NCBI GenBank assembly: GCA_020847545.1
Contig: JADLBV010000044.1
Span: 1-32,917 of the forward strand
Length of the DNA: 32,917 nt
Direction of reading: 5' to 3'
Source: Phycisphaerales bacterium
Lineage (GTDB): Bacteria; Planctomycetota; Phycisphaerae; Tepidisphaerales; Tepidisphaeraceae
Shown: positions 1-7,986 of the stretch, piece after piece
How positions within the stretch are numbered: the first letter of the stretch is position 1
Layout: each line of letters starts with the position of its first letter
Position numbers and translations under genes: made by a program
Notes under the pieces: generated by a model
Told to the model about the DNA's origin: nothing
Databases searched by the model: none
The model's input: the letters and a program-made list of their open reading frames with translations, nothing else

Positions 1-123
1 CCTCCCCCGGTACGCCGGGGGAGGGTAAGGGTGGGGGTTTTCCCTCAAATTTGCCGAAATGGACCCCCTCCCCAGCCCTCCCCCGGAAATACCGGGGGAG
101 GGAGAAAATACAAATGCGATTGC
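1..123. repeat. Interspersed palindromic repeat, family A (copy 1, left end cut by window)
   Basis: Non-coding repeat that recurs at 18523-18698 and 32793-32917. This copy holds the two C/G-rich blocks and the right terminal repeat at 105-123 (AAAATACAAATGCGATTGC). The G-run block near 17-38 has four closely spaced G tracts, which could form a G-quadruplex; the block near 64-85 is its C-rich counterpart. The left terminus lies outside the window. No open frame in it looks like a gene. Confidence 0.85.
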
Positions 124-383
124 CCTGCCCTTGGAGTCGGCCGCGAAAGCGGCTTAACCGCACGGCGGAGATTTCAATGATATGCGTATCGTGGATGAAG
201 CAACTCTTACTCAAGCCCGTGGCCGGAAAATCAGGGTGATCGCTGTCGAGGGGGAAACAATTGCCGCTATAACACTGGCTCGTGATGGGAAAACAGCCGA
301 TCAGCTCATTTGGACGTATTTGAACGATCAGCCAAGGTCGCATGTCGGCACATCCATGCCACTGAACCTCGGCGTTGTGGATG
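124..383. other. Gene-poor stretch with one unassigned open frame
   Basis: No convincing gene was found here. A plus-strand open frame at 182-412 would encode 76 residues (starting MRIVDEATLTQARGRKIRVI) and overlaps the end of the minus-strand gene at 384. Its codon choice (ATA, AGG) differs from that of the neighbours, its ribosome binding site is weak (GGAG about 12 bases upstream), and no family is recognised. It may be a gene remnant or chance. No minus-strand gene that could be a toxin partner for the 384-974 gene is visible. Confidence 0.3.
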
Positions 384-974
384 TCAAAGCGTTGCATCAG
401 CGCCGGGGTTGAATGGGCATGGCATCGCAGCGGCCGTTTCAGGACTGACGACAGGCCGATCCAGCCGATATCGTCGCTGGTCACCACTGTCGCGGGCGAT
501 CACCTCGAAAGGAATCGGTGTCGAGGTGCCATCGACATAGATGTCGCGATATTCGGGAAGTGCGTGCGTTTGGTGGACCAGTTTCCAGGTTTGCAAAGCT
601 CCGTGATCTTTTACGACCTGATCCAATACCTTCCTGTCGGCATCATTCAGCAGCGTTTTGCCGGGATCTTCGCGAAGACTCACCTGTGTATCCACGACGT
701 GGATAAAGCGGAATACGCGATCCCGATTGATGAGGGCCACACCATTGAGCAAATCCAAACAACCCGACGGCACTGGCCCGTATTGCATCGCCACCAACCG
801 ATCCCCGGTGATGCTCACACCCCGTTCAATAAACGATTGACGATCCGCCAAATACAGGAGCTTGGTGAGCTTCACCTTCTCCATCGATCCACCCATTGAC
901 GACAAAATATAAGTGATCGCCTGGACGGCCTTGTCGGGATTGAAGCGAAAAGTAATCCGCATCCGATGTGACAT
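384..974 (-). CDS. SocA-like antitoxin-domain (Panacea/DUF4065) protein
   Basis: The 196-residue product carries a Panacea (SocA antitoxin-like) domain: an opening helix KAVQAITYILSS, then KVKLTKLLYLADRQSF and a MQYGPVPSG motif typical of the family. Such proteins act as antitoxins, or as adaptors that present a toxin to a protease, and normally pair with a toxin gene. The start at 974 is preferred because AGGA lies just upstream on the minus strand; a longer frame to 1067 has no ribosome binding site. An extended -10 promoter lies at 1053-1061. No toxin gene is seen on either side, so this is an orphan antitoxin, a regulator of other use, or a pair whose toxin was not recognised. The domain call is by motif reading only. 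Confidence 0.75.
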   Translation of the reverse strand: MSHRMRITFRFNPDKAVQAITYILSSMGGSMEKVKLTKLLYLADRQSFIERGVSITGDRLVAMQYGPVPSGCLDLLNGVALINRDRVFRFIHVVDTQVSLREDPGKTLLNDADRKVLDQVVKDHGALQTWKLVHQTHALPEYRDIYVDGTSTPIPFEVIARDSGDQRRYRLDRPVVSPETAAAMPCPFNPGADATL

Positions 975-1052
975 TCTATTCCTGATCGAACAATTTGGGC
1001 TATCGGTTAAATGTAAATGCGAACATGAATGGACCCAATCAACCCGCGCCAA

Positions 1053-1061
1053 ATTATAGCA
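1053..1061 (-). promoter_or_regulatory. Extended -10 promoter for the Panacea-domain gene
   Basis: On the minus strand the sequence reads TGCTATAAT, a match to the extended -10 consensus (TGnTATAAT). No good -35 hexamer is present, which is usual for extended -10 promoters. It implies a leader of about 70 bases before the ATG at 974. Confidence 0.55.
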
Positions 1062-1081
1062 TACCAAACGAGCCGAAGCTT

Positions 1082-1109
1082 AACCCGATTGGGATTATCC
1101 CAATGGGTT
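1082..1109. promoter_or_regulatory. Long dyad between divergent genes, candidate operator
   Basis: The core ATTGGGAT-T-ATCCCAAT (1088-1104) is a perfect palindrome. It extends to AACCC on the left (1082-1086) and GGGTT on the right (1105-1109), with a single unpaired G. It lies upstream of both the minus-strand promoter at 1053-1061 and the plus-strand promoter at 1147-1174, a suitable place for a shared operator. No T-run follows it, so it is unlikely to be a terminator. The binding protein is unknown; the Panacea-domain product or a partner is one guess. Confidence 0.45.
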
Positions 1110-1146
1110 CACATCGTCAAAAATGAAACCCATCCAAATCCGCCCC

Positions 1147-1174
1147 TTGACAGAGGATAATTTGATGTTATTTT
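1147..1174 (+). promoter_or_regulatory. Sigma-70-type promoter for the PEP-CTERM gene
   Basis: A perfect TTGACA (1147-1152) is followed after 16 bases by TATTTT (1169-1174). Transcription would begin near 1182, leaving a leader of about 30 bases before the ATG at 1213. Confidence 0.5.
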
Positions 1175-1212
1175 CTGCTTATACAGAGACTCAATCTCAA
1201 TTAGGAGCGAAG

Positions 1213-2142
1213 ATGAAGAACCTGCTTTCGATTGTTCCGGCCATCGCCGGCTTGGGCCTGGGCGTTGTCCCGGCATTTGCCTCAACCTCCGTCCAATTTG
1301 ACCTGCTGACCTGGGGAGATGGCCAAGCCACCGTGCAACTCCCTTCCGCAAAAGGACTTAAGCCATCGGCAGCGCTGCCCAATACCGGCGATTGGCTGAT
1401 TTTCAATGGGGATGATGCGACCAACCAATCCAATCCCCAAGGGTCACTGAGTCATAATTTCGCCGACTTGTCAGGCCAAGGCGGAGCGGCGGGATACAAC
1501 ATGGCCCCATCACTGACCGGCTCAATCACCTTGGATTTCAATCCATCCAACCCCAACGCTTGGGATGTCTCGGTGACGGATTTGACCTATAGCGGCCAAG
1601 CCACCTCCATGATCTTTATGAACCAGCATCTGATCACCCCCGGTAGCCCAGCCACGCAAACCCCATCGTATCTTGTGGATGGCATCGGCAACGCCGGCAC
1701 ATGGTCATCGGATACGGCCGGCGGGTGGGCCATCCAGTACAATATGGATTTCTATTTCGACGCCAACATCAGCCCCGATGCGATCGATGTCACCTTCGAT
1801 AACACCCAAAACAACGGCTACCTGTTGCCGGTCAGCCTGCTGACCACCCAAGGGTTGGCGAATTTGACCTTGGATGACCCTGCCAATCTCTATGGCGGCG
1901 ATTTTGAGAATTATCTGCTCACACAAATTGCCCCCCGACTTCCCGGCGACGCCACTTATCTGCTGATCACGCAGATGAATAAGACCCACCCCGGCTACGC
2001 CAGCTCCGGTATGCCGTTGGGAATTTCCGGCCTGGTCGGCAACACCACCTTCGCCTACACCACCAGCGCCATCCCCGAACCGGCCGGCCTGGCCTTGCTT
2101 GGACTTGGCGGAATGTTCCTCCTCAAACGGAGATCCAACTAA
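1213..2142 (+). CDS. PEP-CTERM sorting domain protein
   Basis: The 309-residue exported protein begins with a signal peptide (MKNLLSIVPAIAGLGLGVVPAFA). It ends with a classic PEP-CTERM tail: the motif IPEPAG, a short hydrophobic helix (LALLGLGGMFLL) and a basic end (KRRSN). Proteins with this tail are exported and processed by an exosortase, often in species that make extracellular polysaccharide. The middle is rich in Asn, Gly, Thr and Asp, has no recognised domain, and looks like a secreted beta-rich protein. The start at 1213 is chosen over an in-frame ATG at 1123 because AGGAG lies five bases before it and the signal peptide begins there. Its substrate or structural role is unknown. Confidence 0.88.
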   Translation: MKNLLSIVPAIAGLGLGVVPAFASTSVQFDLLTWGDGQATVQLPSAKGLKPSAALPNTGDWLIFNGDDATNQSNPQGSLSHNFADLSGQGGAAGYNMAPSLTGSITLDFNPSNPNAWDVSVTDLTYSGQATSMIFMNQHLITPGSPATQTPSYLVDGIGNAGTWSSDTAGGWAIQYNMDFYFDANISPDAIDVTFDNTQNNGYLLPVSLLTTQGLANLTLDDPANLYGGDFENYLLTQIAPRLPGDATYLLITQMNKTHPGYASSGMPLGISGLVGNTTFAYTTSAIPEPAGLALLGLGGMFLLKRRSN

Positions 2143-2165
2143 CCCTTTTACTTTTTGGTGATCCC

Positions 2166-3014
2166 ATGATGACCCATTCTCCCCCGATGGATAACAGTTG
2201 CGATTGCATGCCCGGCGCCGGTATTGATCCGGCCAAAATGCCCGGCCACTGGCTGCTGGCCCGACTGGGAAAACGCGTCCTGCGTCCCGGCGGGCTGGGG
2301 CTGACCCGTAAAATGCTCGCGGCATTGGCGCTCTCCTCAAACGACCACGTCGTGGAGTTCGCTCCGGGTCTGGGCGTGACGGCCAAAATGGCCCTCGCAT
2401 CCAACCCCGCCAGCTACACCGCCATCGAACGCGACCCGGCGGCCGCGACACAAGTCCGACGCTGGCTGGGGGATGGAGCGCCAAATCAATCCCGCCAGGT
2501 CATCAACGGGCTGGCACAGGAAACCCATCTTCCCGACGCCTGTGGCACGGCCGTCTATGGTGAGGCGATGCTTTCGATGCACACCGAAACCCGCAAACGC
2601 CAGATCATCCGCGAGGCGTATCGTCTGCTCAAGCCGGGCGGCCGATATGGTGTGCATGAACTGAGCCTCGTCCCCGATGATCTGCCGGCCGACGACGCCG
2701 AGCGAATCTGCCGCGATGTCACACAGGCGATTCATCATCAGGCCGTCCCGTTGACCCACAGCAAGTGGGAGGCGCTTTTCCGTTCCGAAGGTTTTGAAAT
2801 CGCCCACCGATCCAGCGCCCCGATGGCGCTGCTGCAGCCTATGCGGCTGATCAAGGATGAAGGATTGTGGGGCGCGATCCGCTTTTTTGGCCGGGTGCTG
2901 ACCAATGGACCGGCGCGCCGACGGGTGAAGGAAATGAAGCGCGCCTTCCAACAGCACCGCCATCAACTGGCCGCGATCTGCCTGGTTCTCCGCAAGCCCC
3001 AAAGCCCTCAATGA
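2166..3014 (+). CDS. Class I SAM-dependent methyltransferase
   Basis: The 282-residue protein has a Rossmann-type methyltransferase core. Motif I is VVEFAPGLGVTAKMAL, followed by an acidic residue at the end of strand 2 (AIERDP) and the post-motif III segment LLKPGGRYGVHEL. The substrate cannot be told from sequence. The C-terminal part (from about residue 190) has an extra helical region ending in basic residues. The start at 2166 has only a weak GGTGAT ribosome binding site, and ATG at 2169 is equally possible. Its stop codon overlaps the start of the next gene (ATGA at 3011-3014), so it is probably translationally coupled to the prepilin-like protein, although no functional link between the two is known. 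Confidence 0.8.
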   Translation: MMTHSPPMDNSCDCMPGAGIDPAKMPGHWLLARLGKRVLRPGGLGLTRKMLAALALSSNDHVVEFAPGLGVTAKMALASNPASYTAIERDPAAATQVRRWLGDGAPNQSRQVINGLAQETHLPDACGTAVYGEAMLSMHTETRKRQIIREAYRLLKPGGRYGVHELSLVPDDLPADDAERICRDVTQAIHHQAVPLTHSKWEALFRSEGFEIAHRSSAPMALLQPMRLIKDEGLWGAIRFFGRVLTNGPARRRVKEMKRAFQQHRHQLAAICLVLRKPQSPQ

Positions 3015-3829
3015 GCCATTTATCCCGACATCATCGCCCCCACGGCTTTACCCTCATTGAACTGCTCACGGTTGTCGTCATCATCGCCATGTTGATGTCG
3101 ATTCTGATGCCGGCACTGGGCAAGGCGCGCGAATCGGCCCGCCAAATCCAATGCCAAAGCAACCTGAGCCAGATCGCCAAGGCCATCTTCGCCTATGCCA
3201 GCGAACATGGAGGTATGATGCCGGTCGCCGCCCCACAGGAACTGGGCGGCCCGCAGGGGATCGTCCCCGCGGTCGATCCCTGGCTCACCGCGCGAATGTT
3301 CGGCGGATCGCTCCCGGCCGAACAGCGCCCACTCAATGCCTATTTGAAGTCCCCCGACGTCTTCCGCTCCCCCTGCGATCGCGGCGAACCGCTCTGGTGG
3401 TTTGACACCGCCCCCTATCAGGCAACCGCAACCTGCTACGAACTGTACGGCAGCAGCTATTTTTACGCCTCCGGGTACAACCGCATGGGAGGCGTCGTCG
3501 CCCCCATGGGAATCGCCAAATTCATCGGCCTCGAATTTTCATACGACCGGTTCGCCTCAATCCCGCTCGACACCGGCCAGGCGTTGAAAATGACCTCCTA
3601 TCCCTCCTCCTCACGCAAGGTTCTCATCGGCAGCATCCCGATCCACCGCACCATGAGCGGCGTCGTCGCCCCAAATTCGCGGGCGCAATGGTACAAAAAC
3701 GACCCCGACCACCTCTGGGCCAACGCCGCCTTCGTCGATGGCCACGTCGAGTTCGTGCGGGTCTTTCCGTACGACCCCGATTTCCAAAGCGTCTTCACAC
3801 CCCCCGATGAAGCCAACCCCTATTTCTAA
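3011..3829 (+). CDS. Prepilin-like protein with N-terminal methylation motif and VDGHVEF tail
   Basis: This 272-residue protein opens with a type IV prepilin-like leader: HGFTLIELLTVVVIIAML, with the cleavage site after Gly and Glu at position 5 of the mature helix. It continues with the ARESARQIQCQSNLSQIAKA segment seen in planctomycete pilin-like proteins. Near the C-terminus NAAFVDGHVEF matches the H-X9-DG type ending of this large family. Members are thought to be secreted pseudopilins or surface proteins; their exact job is unknown and many paralogues occur per genome. The start overlaps the upstream stop codon, and the next gene follows after two bases, suggesting one transcript. Confidence 0.88.
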   Translation: MSHLSRHHRPHGFTLIELLTVVVIIAMLMSILMPALGKARESARQIQCQSNLSQIAKAIFAYASEHGGMMPVAAPQELGGPQGIVPAVDPWLTARMFGGSLPAEQRPLNAYLKSPDVFRSPCDRGEPLWWFDTAPYQATATCYELYGSSYFYASGYNRMGGVVAPMGIAKFIGLEFSYDRFASIPLDTGQALKMTSYPSSSRKVLIGSIPIHRTMSGVVAPNSRAQWYKNDPDHLWANAAFVDGHVEFVRVFPYDPDFQSVFTPPDEANPYF

Positions 3830-3831
3830 AG

Positions 3832-4251
3832 ATGAACGCACCGTCACAATCCCGAACCAAAAAAGTGGCGTTGCTTGTCATCCTGCTGTGCGCATTGACT
3901 GCGTTGCTGATCTACAACTGGCGATCCAACCGATTCAATGAATCCGAACTTCGCGACACCGCCGGCATCCAGGTCAACATCACCAAATCCCAACAAACTC
4001 CCCAGGGCATCCTGATCGTATACACCATCGAAAACCACTCGCAAAAAACCGCCTCCTCCATCGTCCTGACCGCGCAGGTCCGCGACAACTCCGACAAACC
4101 CATCGCCGCCAATCCCCTGATCAACATCCTGACCCTCTCCCCCGGCCAAAAACGCACCCAAAACGCACTCGCCCCCTATTTGCCCAACGCCCAACCCACC
4201 TCAACCTTCAAACCCATCCTGCAAACCACCCTCGTCCGCTGGATGGAATAA
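3832..4251 (+). CDS. Membrane-anchored protein with an Ig-like (FxLYD/DUF3426-like) domain
   Basis: The 139-residue protein has a short basic N-terminus, one membrane segment ([19 protein letters not shown], about residues 12-30) and an extracytoplasmic domain. That domain ([20 protein letters not shown], then a LTAQVRDN strand) resembles the beta-sandwich of FxLYD or DUF3426 proteins, where I/V-x-N-x-S strands are typical. This resemblance is weak. It starts two bases after the prepilin-like gene and is probably co-expressed with it. It has no enzymatic motif and may help assemble or position the pseudopilin. Confidence 0.6.
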   Translation: MNAPSQSRTKKVALLVILLCALTALLIYNWRSNRFNESELRDTAGIQVNITKSQQTPQGILIVYTIENHSQKTASSIVLTAQVRDNSDKPIAANPLINILTLSPGQKRTQNALAPYLPNAQPTSTFKPILQTTLVRWME

Positions 4252-4267
4252 ACTTTTCAACGTTCAA

Positions 4268-4330
4268 CACCCATTGCATGGGTGAAAGTCAGTCGCTATC
4301 AATGTTCCATCACAGGCCGTCGGGACGGCC
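4268..4330. other. Two hairpins in the leader of the GlcG/HbpS-family gene
   Basis: CACCCAT-TGC-ATGGGTG (4268-4284) and GGCCGT-CGGG-ACGGCC (4315-4330) are perfect inverted repeats 30 bases apart. Neither is followed by a T-run, so they are not obvious intrinsic terminators. They could form RNA hairpins in the leader of the gene at 4365, or be protein-binding dyads. No known riboswitch pattern was recognised. Confidence 0.4.
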
Positions 4331-4364
4331 AACGTTCAATCATTTAACGGGAAAGAGTTTCATC

Positions 4365-4916
4365 ATGGCACGCAAGACTTCCGGTTGGGTTTCGGCGGGT
4401 TTGATCGCGTTCGGGCTGGTGGCCGGCGTTTGGATCAGCAATTTCAACTCCAGCGCATCGGCCGAGGATGGCGCCATGCCATCAAGCAAACAACAACCCG
4501 CCGCACTGGAAAACAAGGACATCAGCCTCGACCAGGCCCATGTCGTGCTGGAAGCGGCCGTGAAAAAAGCGCAGGAAACCAACACCAAAATGGACATCGC
4601 CATCGTCGATGCCGGCGGCAATCTCAAAGCCTTCGCCCGCATGGATGGCGCGTGGCTGGGGAGCATCGACATCTCCATCAAAAAGGCGAAAACCGCCCGC
4701 TACTTTGACATGAACAGCGGCGAGATTGGCAAGCTCTCCCAACCCGGCGGGCCACTCTACAACATCGAAATCTCCAACGGCGGCCTGATCTCCTTCCCCG
4801 GCGGCGTCCCGCTCAAGGCATCCGATGGAACCGTCATCGGCGCCATCGGCGTCAGCGGCTCCACCGTCGAAAACGACCACACCGTCGCCTCCGCCGGCGC
4901 CGAGGCGCTGAAATAA
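4365..4916 (+). CDS. Exported GlcG/HbpS-family (DUF336) protein
   Basis: The 183-residue product has an N-terminal signal or anchor helix ([16 protein letters not shown]) followed by a GlcG/HbpS domain from about residue 50. Typical family segments are present: [20 protein letters not shown], then a Lys/Ala-rich helix, then a C-terminal [13 protein letters not shown]. Members include extracellular haem-binding HbpS and GlcG of unknown role; the signal sequence argues for a periplasmic or secreted form. The start is set by GGAAAGAG just upstream of ATG 4365; an in-frame ATG at 4278 lies before the hairpins and would hide the signal peptide. It converges with hisS. Confidence 0.85.
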   Translation: MARKTSGWVSAGLIAFGLVAGVWISNFNSSASAEDGAMPSSKQQPAALENKDISLDQAHVVLEAAVKKAQETNTKMDIAIVDAGGNLKAFARMDGAWLGSIDISIKKAKTARYFDMNSGEIGKLSQPGGPLYNIEISNGGLISFPGGVPLKASDGTVIGAIGVSGSTVENDHTVASAGAEALK

Positions 4917-4934
4917 GCCGCCAAATCCGCTTGA

Positions 4935-6209
4935 TTATGGCCGAATGGCCTGCAACTCGGAAATGATCTGATCCTCCGGAACAGATCGCTGATCTCCCGT
5001 GGCCAGCGATTTGATCAGGATCGTCTTTGTTGCCAATTCGCTGTCTCCGCGAATCAAACAAAAGGAGGCCTGCTCACGGTCGGCGATCTTAAACTGCGCC
5101 TTGACCGACCGCCCCGACAAATCCATATCCGCCACCAACCCCGCGTGACGCAAATCCTGCATCAAGGCAAAGTTGGCCTCCGTCGCGGCCGGGCCGTGCG
5201 AAATCAGGTAATACAATGGTGTTTTGGCATCGCTCGGCTCAACCTTCTGAGCCTCCAATGCCAGCAGCAGCCGTTCGATCCCCGATCCAAACCCAACCCC
5301 CGGCGTCGGCCGGCCACCCAGTTGTTCCACCAGATTGTCATATCGCCCCCCGCCACCAACCGCATTTTGCGATCCCAATCCCGCCGCCGTCACTTCCCAC
5401 AGCGTATCGGTGTAATAATCAAACCCGCGCACCAGCATCCCATCAACCACAAAATCAACCTTTTGCGCACCCAATAACTGCCGCACGCGATCAAAATGCC
5501 CCCTGCTACGCGGCGAAAGAGCCTCATACGCCGATGGAACACCCTGTCGGGCCTCGACATCGCGCGGGTCCTTGCTGTCCAGAATCCGCAGCGTGTTTTC
5601 TTCCAGCCGGCGCTGCGAATCCTCGCTGAGCTTGGCCGACTTCGGACGGAAAAACGCCTGAAGCATCTGCCGATACCGCGCCTTGCTATCCGCATCCCCC
5701 AGGCTGTTGAGCCGCAGACTCAAATCCTTCAACCCGCACCGGCGATAAAAATCCAACTGCAACAAAATGCACTCCACATCCTGTTGCGGCTCGGCGATGC
5801 CGAATGCCTCGGCGCCAAATTGATGATGTTGTCGCAGCCTCCCTTTTTGCGGGCGTTCATAGCGGAAATTGGGGCCGATGTAGTACACCTTCAGCCGCGC
5901 CCCCTCCTGCGCCAGCAGGTTGTTCTCAATCGCCGCCCGCACCACCCCGGCAGTCCCTTCGGGGCGCATCGTCATCGACTCATCACCCCGATCGGTGAAG
6001 GTGAATGTCTCCTTGTGAACGATGTCCGATGTCTCCCCCACGCCGCGATGAAACAGTTCGGTGCATTCCAGAATTGGTGTGCGAATCTCCGCGAAATGAT
6101 ACACCCGACCCACCTGGCGCGCAATCCCCTCCACCGCCTGCCAGCGACCGCTGTCGCCCGGCAAAATGTCCACAAATCCCTTGGGTGCGCTGATTTTCGT
6201 CATGTGCAT
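4935..6209 (-). CDS. hisS: Histidine--tRNA ligase
   Basis: This 424-residue class II aminoacyl-tRNA synthetase charges tRNA-His in the cytoplasm. Motif 2 (YYIGPNFRYERPQKGR, residues 109-124, continuing to about 137), the histidine-specific LVRGFDYYT (259-267) and motif 3 (GVGFGSGIERLLLAL, 304-318) are all present, followed by an anticodon-binding domain from about 330. Length is normal for the family. ATG at 6209 and ATG at 6203 are both possible starts. The ribosome binding site (GGGAG) lies in the end of the repeat at 6212-6387, which separates this gene from tig upstream on the same strand. The two may share a transcript. Confidence 0.96.
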   Translation of the reverse strand: MHMTKISAPKGFVDILPGDSGRWQAVEGIARQVGRVYHFAEIRTPILECTELFHRGVGETSDIVHKETFTFTDRGDESMTMRPEGTAGVVRAAIENNLLAQEGARLKVYYIGPNFRYERPQKGRLRQHHQFGAEAFGIAEPQQDVECILLQLDFYRRCGLKDLSLRLNSLGDADSKARYRQMLQAFFRPKSAKLSEDSQRRLEENTLRILDSKDPRDVEARQGVPSAYEALSPRSRGHFDRVRQLLGAQKVDFVVDGMLVRGFDYYTDTLWEVTAAGLGSQNAVGGGGRYDNLVEQLGGRPTPGVGFGSGIERLLLALEAQKVEPSDAKTPLYYLISHGPAATEANFALMQDLRHAGLVADMDLSGRSVKAQFKIADREQASFCLIRGDSELATKTILIKSLATGDQRSVPEDQIISELQAIRP

Positions 6210-6211
6210 TT

Positions 6212-6387
6212 ACTCCCTCTCCCTGACTTCGGCGAGCTCCCTTCGGGTCTGAGCCTCAGGGTCGAAGACAGTCGAACCGTACTCAGGGAGAGGGCAGGGG
6301 AGAGGGTTCTTTGGCATGGGAAAGGGTTCTTCACGTCAAGAAAAACAACCCTCTCCCTAACCCTCTCCCTGTTTACAGGGAGAGGGA
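6212..6387. repeat. Interspersed palindromic repeat, family B (long copy)
   Basis: The element is bounded by CCCTCTCCCTG-type sequence on the left and its complement CAGGGAGAGGG on the right (ending near 6387). Its left half, with a nested dyad near 6227-6267, is nearly identical to 10514-10609. G tracts around 6286-6306 (GGGAGAGGGCAGGGGAGAGGG apart from one base of framing) could form a G-quadruplex. The left edge abuts the start of hisS and gives it a purine-rich ribosome binding site on the minus strand. Confidence 0.8.
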
Positions 6388-6416
6388 ACCAGAGCATCAT
6401 TCACCAAAGCGGCAAT

Positions 6417-7796
6417 TCAGGCCGATGCGTCCGCTTTTGTCTGCATCTGGCTCGGCTCCACTTCCTCGATCTGTGCCGATTCCAGAATCTTGTCGATGGC
6501 CTTCTGTTCGCGCATCTGCAAATACAGGTTGGCCAGACTGCCGTCCTTGGACATCTCCTGCTTGAGCTTCTCCGGCCGGCGCTCGCGCTGGGCCGCGATC
6601 ATCGCGATCCGCCCGTTCAATTCGGCTTCATCCACATCCACATTCTGATCCTGCGCCACCTTCTGCAGGATGAAAAACAGCTTCAATTCGCGAACCGCTT
6701 CATCCTTGGCCCCGCCGCGAAGTTGCTCAATGTGCCCCTCCACCTCTTCACGCGGCACACCCCGCATCATCAGATCAACCGCGCGCCGATTCACAACGCG
6801 ATCTTCCTGACGATCCGACAACTTGGCCGGCAACTCGATATTGACGCTCTCCAGCAGTTGCTTGTTGACCTGTTCGCGCATCACCCGCTGAACATCCGCC
6901 TTGATCCGCTCATTCAACTGCTCACGCAGCGCCTCGCGAACCTCCTGCTCGGTCTCAAACCCAAGACCCGTCAAAAACGCCTCATTCAACTCGGCCAGTT
7001 CCAACCGCTTGATATCCTTGACCTTGATCTCGATCTCCACGTCCTTGCCGGCAATTTCCGCCTCGGAATGCCCTTCGGGCGCCTTGACCGTAAACGTGCG
7101 AACATCGTTGGGCTTGGCCCCCTCAATCCGCTTGGCCAGATCATCCACCTGAATCCCCGCGATCCGCCCCGGCCGGGCAACGATCTGCGCATCGTGTCGA
7201 TGGGTGATCTCCCTGCCCTCAAACTTCACATGCACATCCGCGACGACATAATCCCCCTCCTCAATGCCGCGGTCTTCAACCGGAAGCAATGCCCCCTGCT
7301 GCTGGCGAAGATTCTTCATCGCCTCGTCAACATTGGCCTCCGTCACCTCGATCTTGGGCTTTTGGATCTTCAACCCCTTCAATTCAGGCAACGTGATCTG
7401 CGGCTGCACCTCCACCTGAAACGAATAGCTCATCTCCCCATTGTCCGGCAGCTTGATCTCATCGGGATTGTCAAATTCCGGCTCACCCAGAACCTGCAAC
7501 TCGTTCTTCTCCAGCGCCTGCTTGTAGCTTTCCTGAATCAAATCCCGTCGCACCTGCTCGCGCACATCGGTGTTAAACCGCTTCTCCACCAGCTTTTGCG
7601 GCGCGTGACCCGGCCGAAACCCCGGAATCGCCGCGTGTTGGCGAACATCCTTGAACTGCTCGGCCAGTTTGGCGTCGATCCGCTCCCGCGGAATCTTCAC
7701 CGAAACCTTCTTGGTTCCCGGCCCGGCATCCTCAATGGAAACCGGATACGCAAATTCCTGTTGTGCCTCGGCGGCGGCGGTGGAACTCTCTGTCAT
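6417..7796 (-). CDS. tig: Trigger factor, ribosome-associated chaperone
   Basis: The 459-residue protein is trigger factor, which binds near the ribosome exit tunnel and shields nascent chains. The N-terminal ribosome-binding domain carries the signature GFRPGHAP (residues 59-66). A peptidyl-prolyl isomerase-like domain spans about 175-260; it is divergent, lacking several usual aromatic residues, so isomerase activity is uncertain. The long helical C-terminal arms follow (RERRPEKLKQEM near the end). GAGGAAAT upstream of ATG 7796 supports the start. The 190 bases between this gene and the dehydrogenase end at 7987 hold no gene; a weak minus-strand promoter may lie there. The gene is followed by repeat family B, then hisS. 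Confidence 0.96.
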   Translation of the reverse strand: MTESSTAAAEAQQEFAYPVSIEDAGPGTKKVSVKIPRERIDAKLAEQFKDVRQHAAIPGFRPGHAPQKLVEKRFNTDVREQVRRDLIQESYKQALEKNELQVLGEPEFDNPDEIKLPDNGEMSYSFQVEVQPQITLPELKGLKIQKPKIEVTEANVDEAMKNLRQQQGALLPVEDRGIEEGDYVVADVHVKFEGREITHRHDAQIVARPGRIAGIQVDDLAKRIEGAKPNDVRTFTVKAPEGHSEAEIAGKDVEIEIKVKDIKRLELAELNEAFLTGLGFETEQEVREALREQLNERIKADVQRVMREQVNKQLLESVNIELPAKLSDRQEDRVVNRRAVDLMMRGVPREEVEGHIEQLRGGAKDEAVRELKLFFILQKVAQDQNVDVDEAELNGRIAMIAAQRERRPEKLKQEMSKDGSLANLYLQMREQKAIDKILESAQIEEVEPSQMQTKADASA

Positions 7797-7986
7797 TGCT
7801 ATTTCCTCACTTACTCATCAAAAATCGCATTCCTCAAGGCGCACGGCCATCCCGCGCCGCAGGGGCGAAAGTTCAGAATCGTATCCCATATTGCTGATTT
7901 TGGAAAGAGCCTCCCCTCCCTTTGCCGACCCGACGACCCAAATTGGAAATGCCATCCTAACAAATGCCTGATATGATCGCCCTGCT

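Noticed and set aside
1-123. CRISPR repeats or a transposase-bearing insertion sequence for the G-rich repeats
   Set aside because: The copies are far apart, have no regular spacers and encode no protein.
384-899. Plus-strand open frame of 174 codons at 375-899
   Set aside because: It is antisense to the Panacea-domain gene, which has family motifs, a ribosome binding site and a promoter.
5496-7976. A plus-strand open frame of 826 codons opposite hisS and tig
   Set aside because: It is the complement of two clear housekeeping genes. Its product is rich in Leu, Arg, His and Pro with no domain, which is typical of antisense frames in high-GC DNA.
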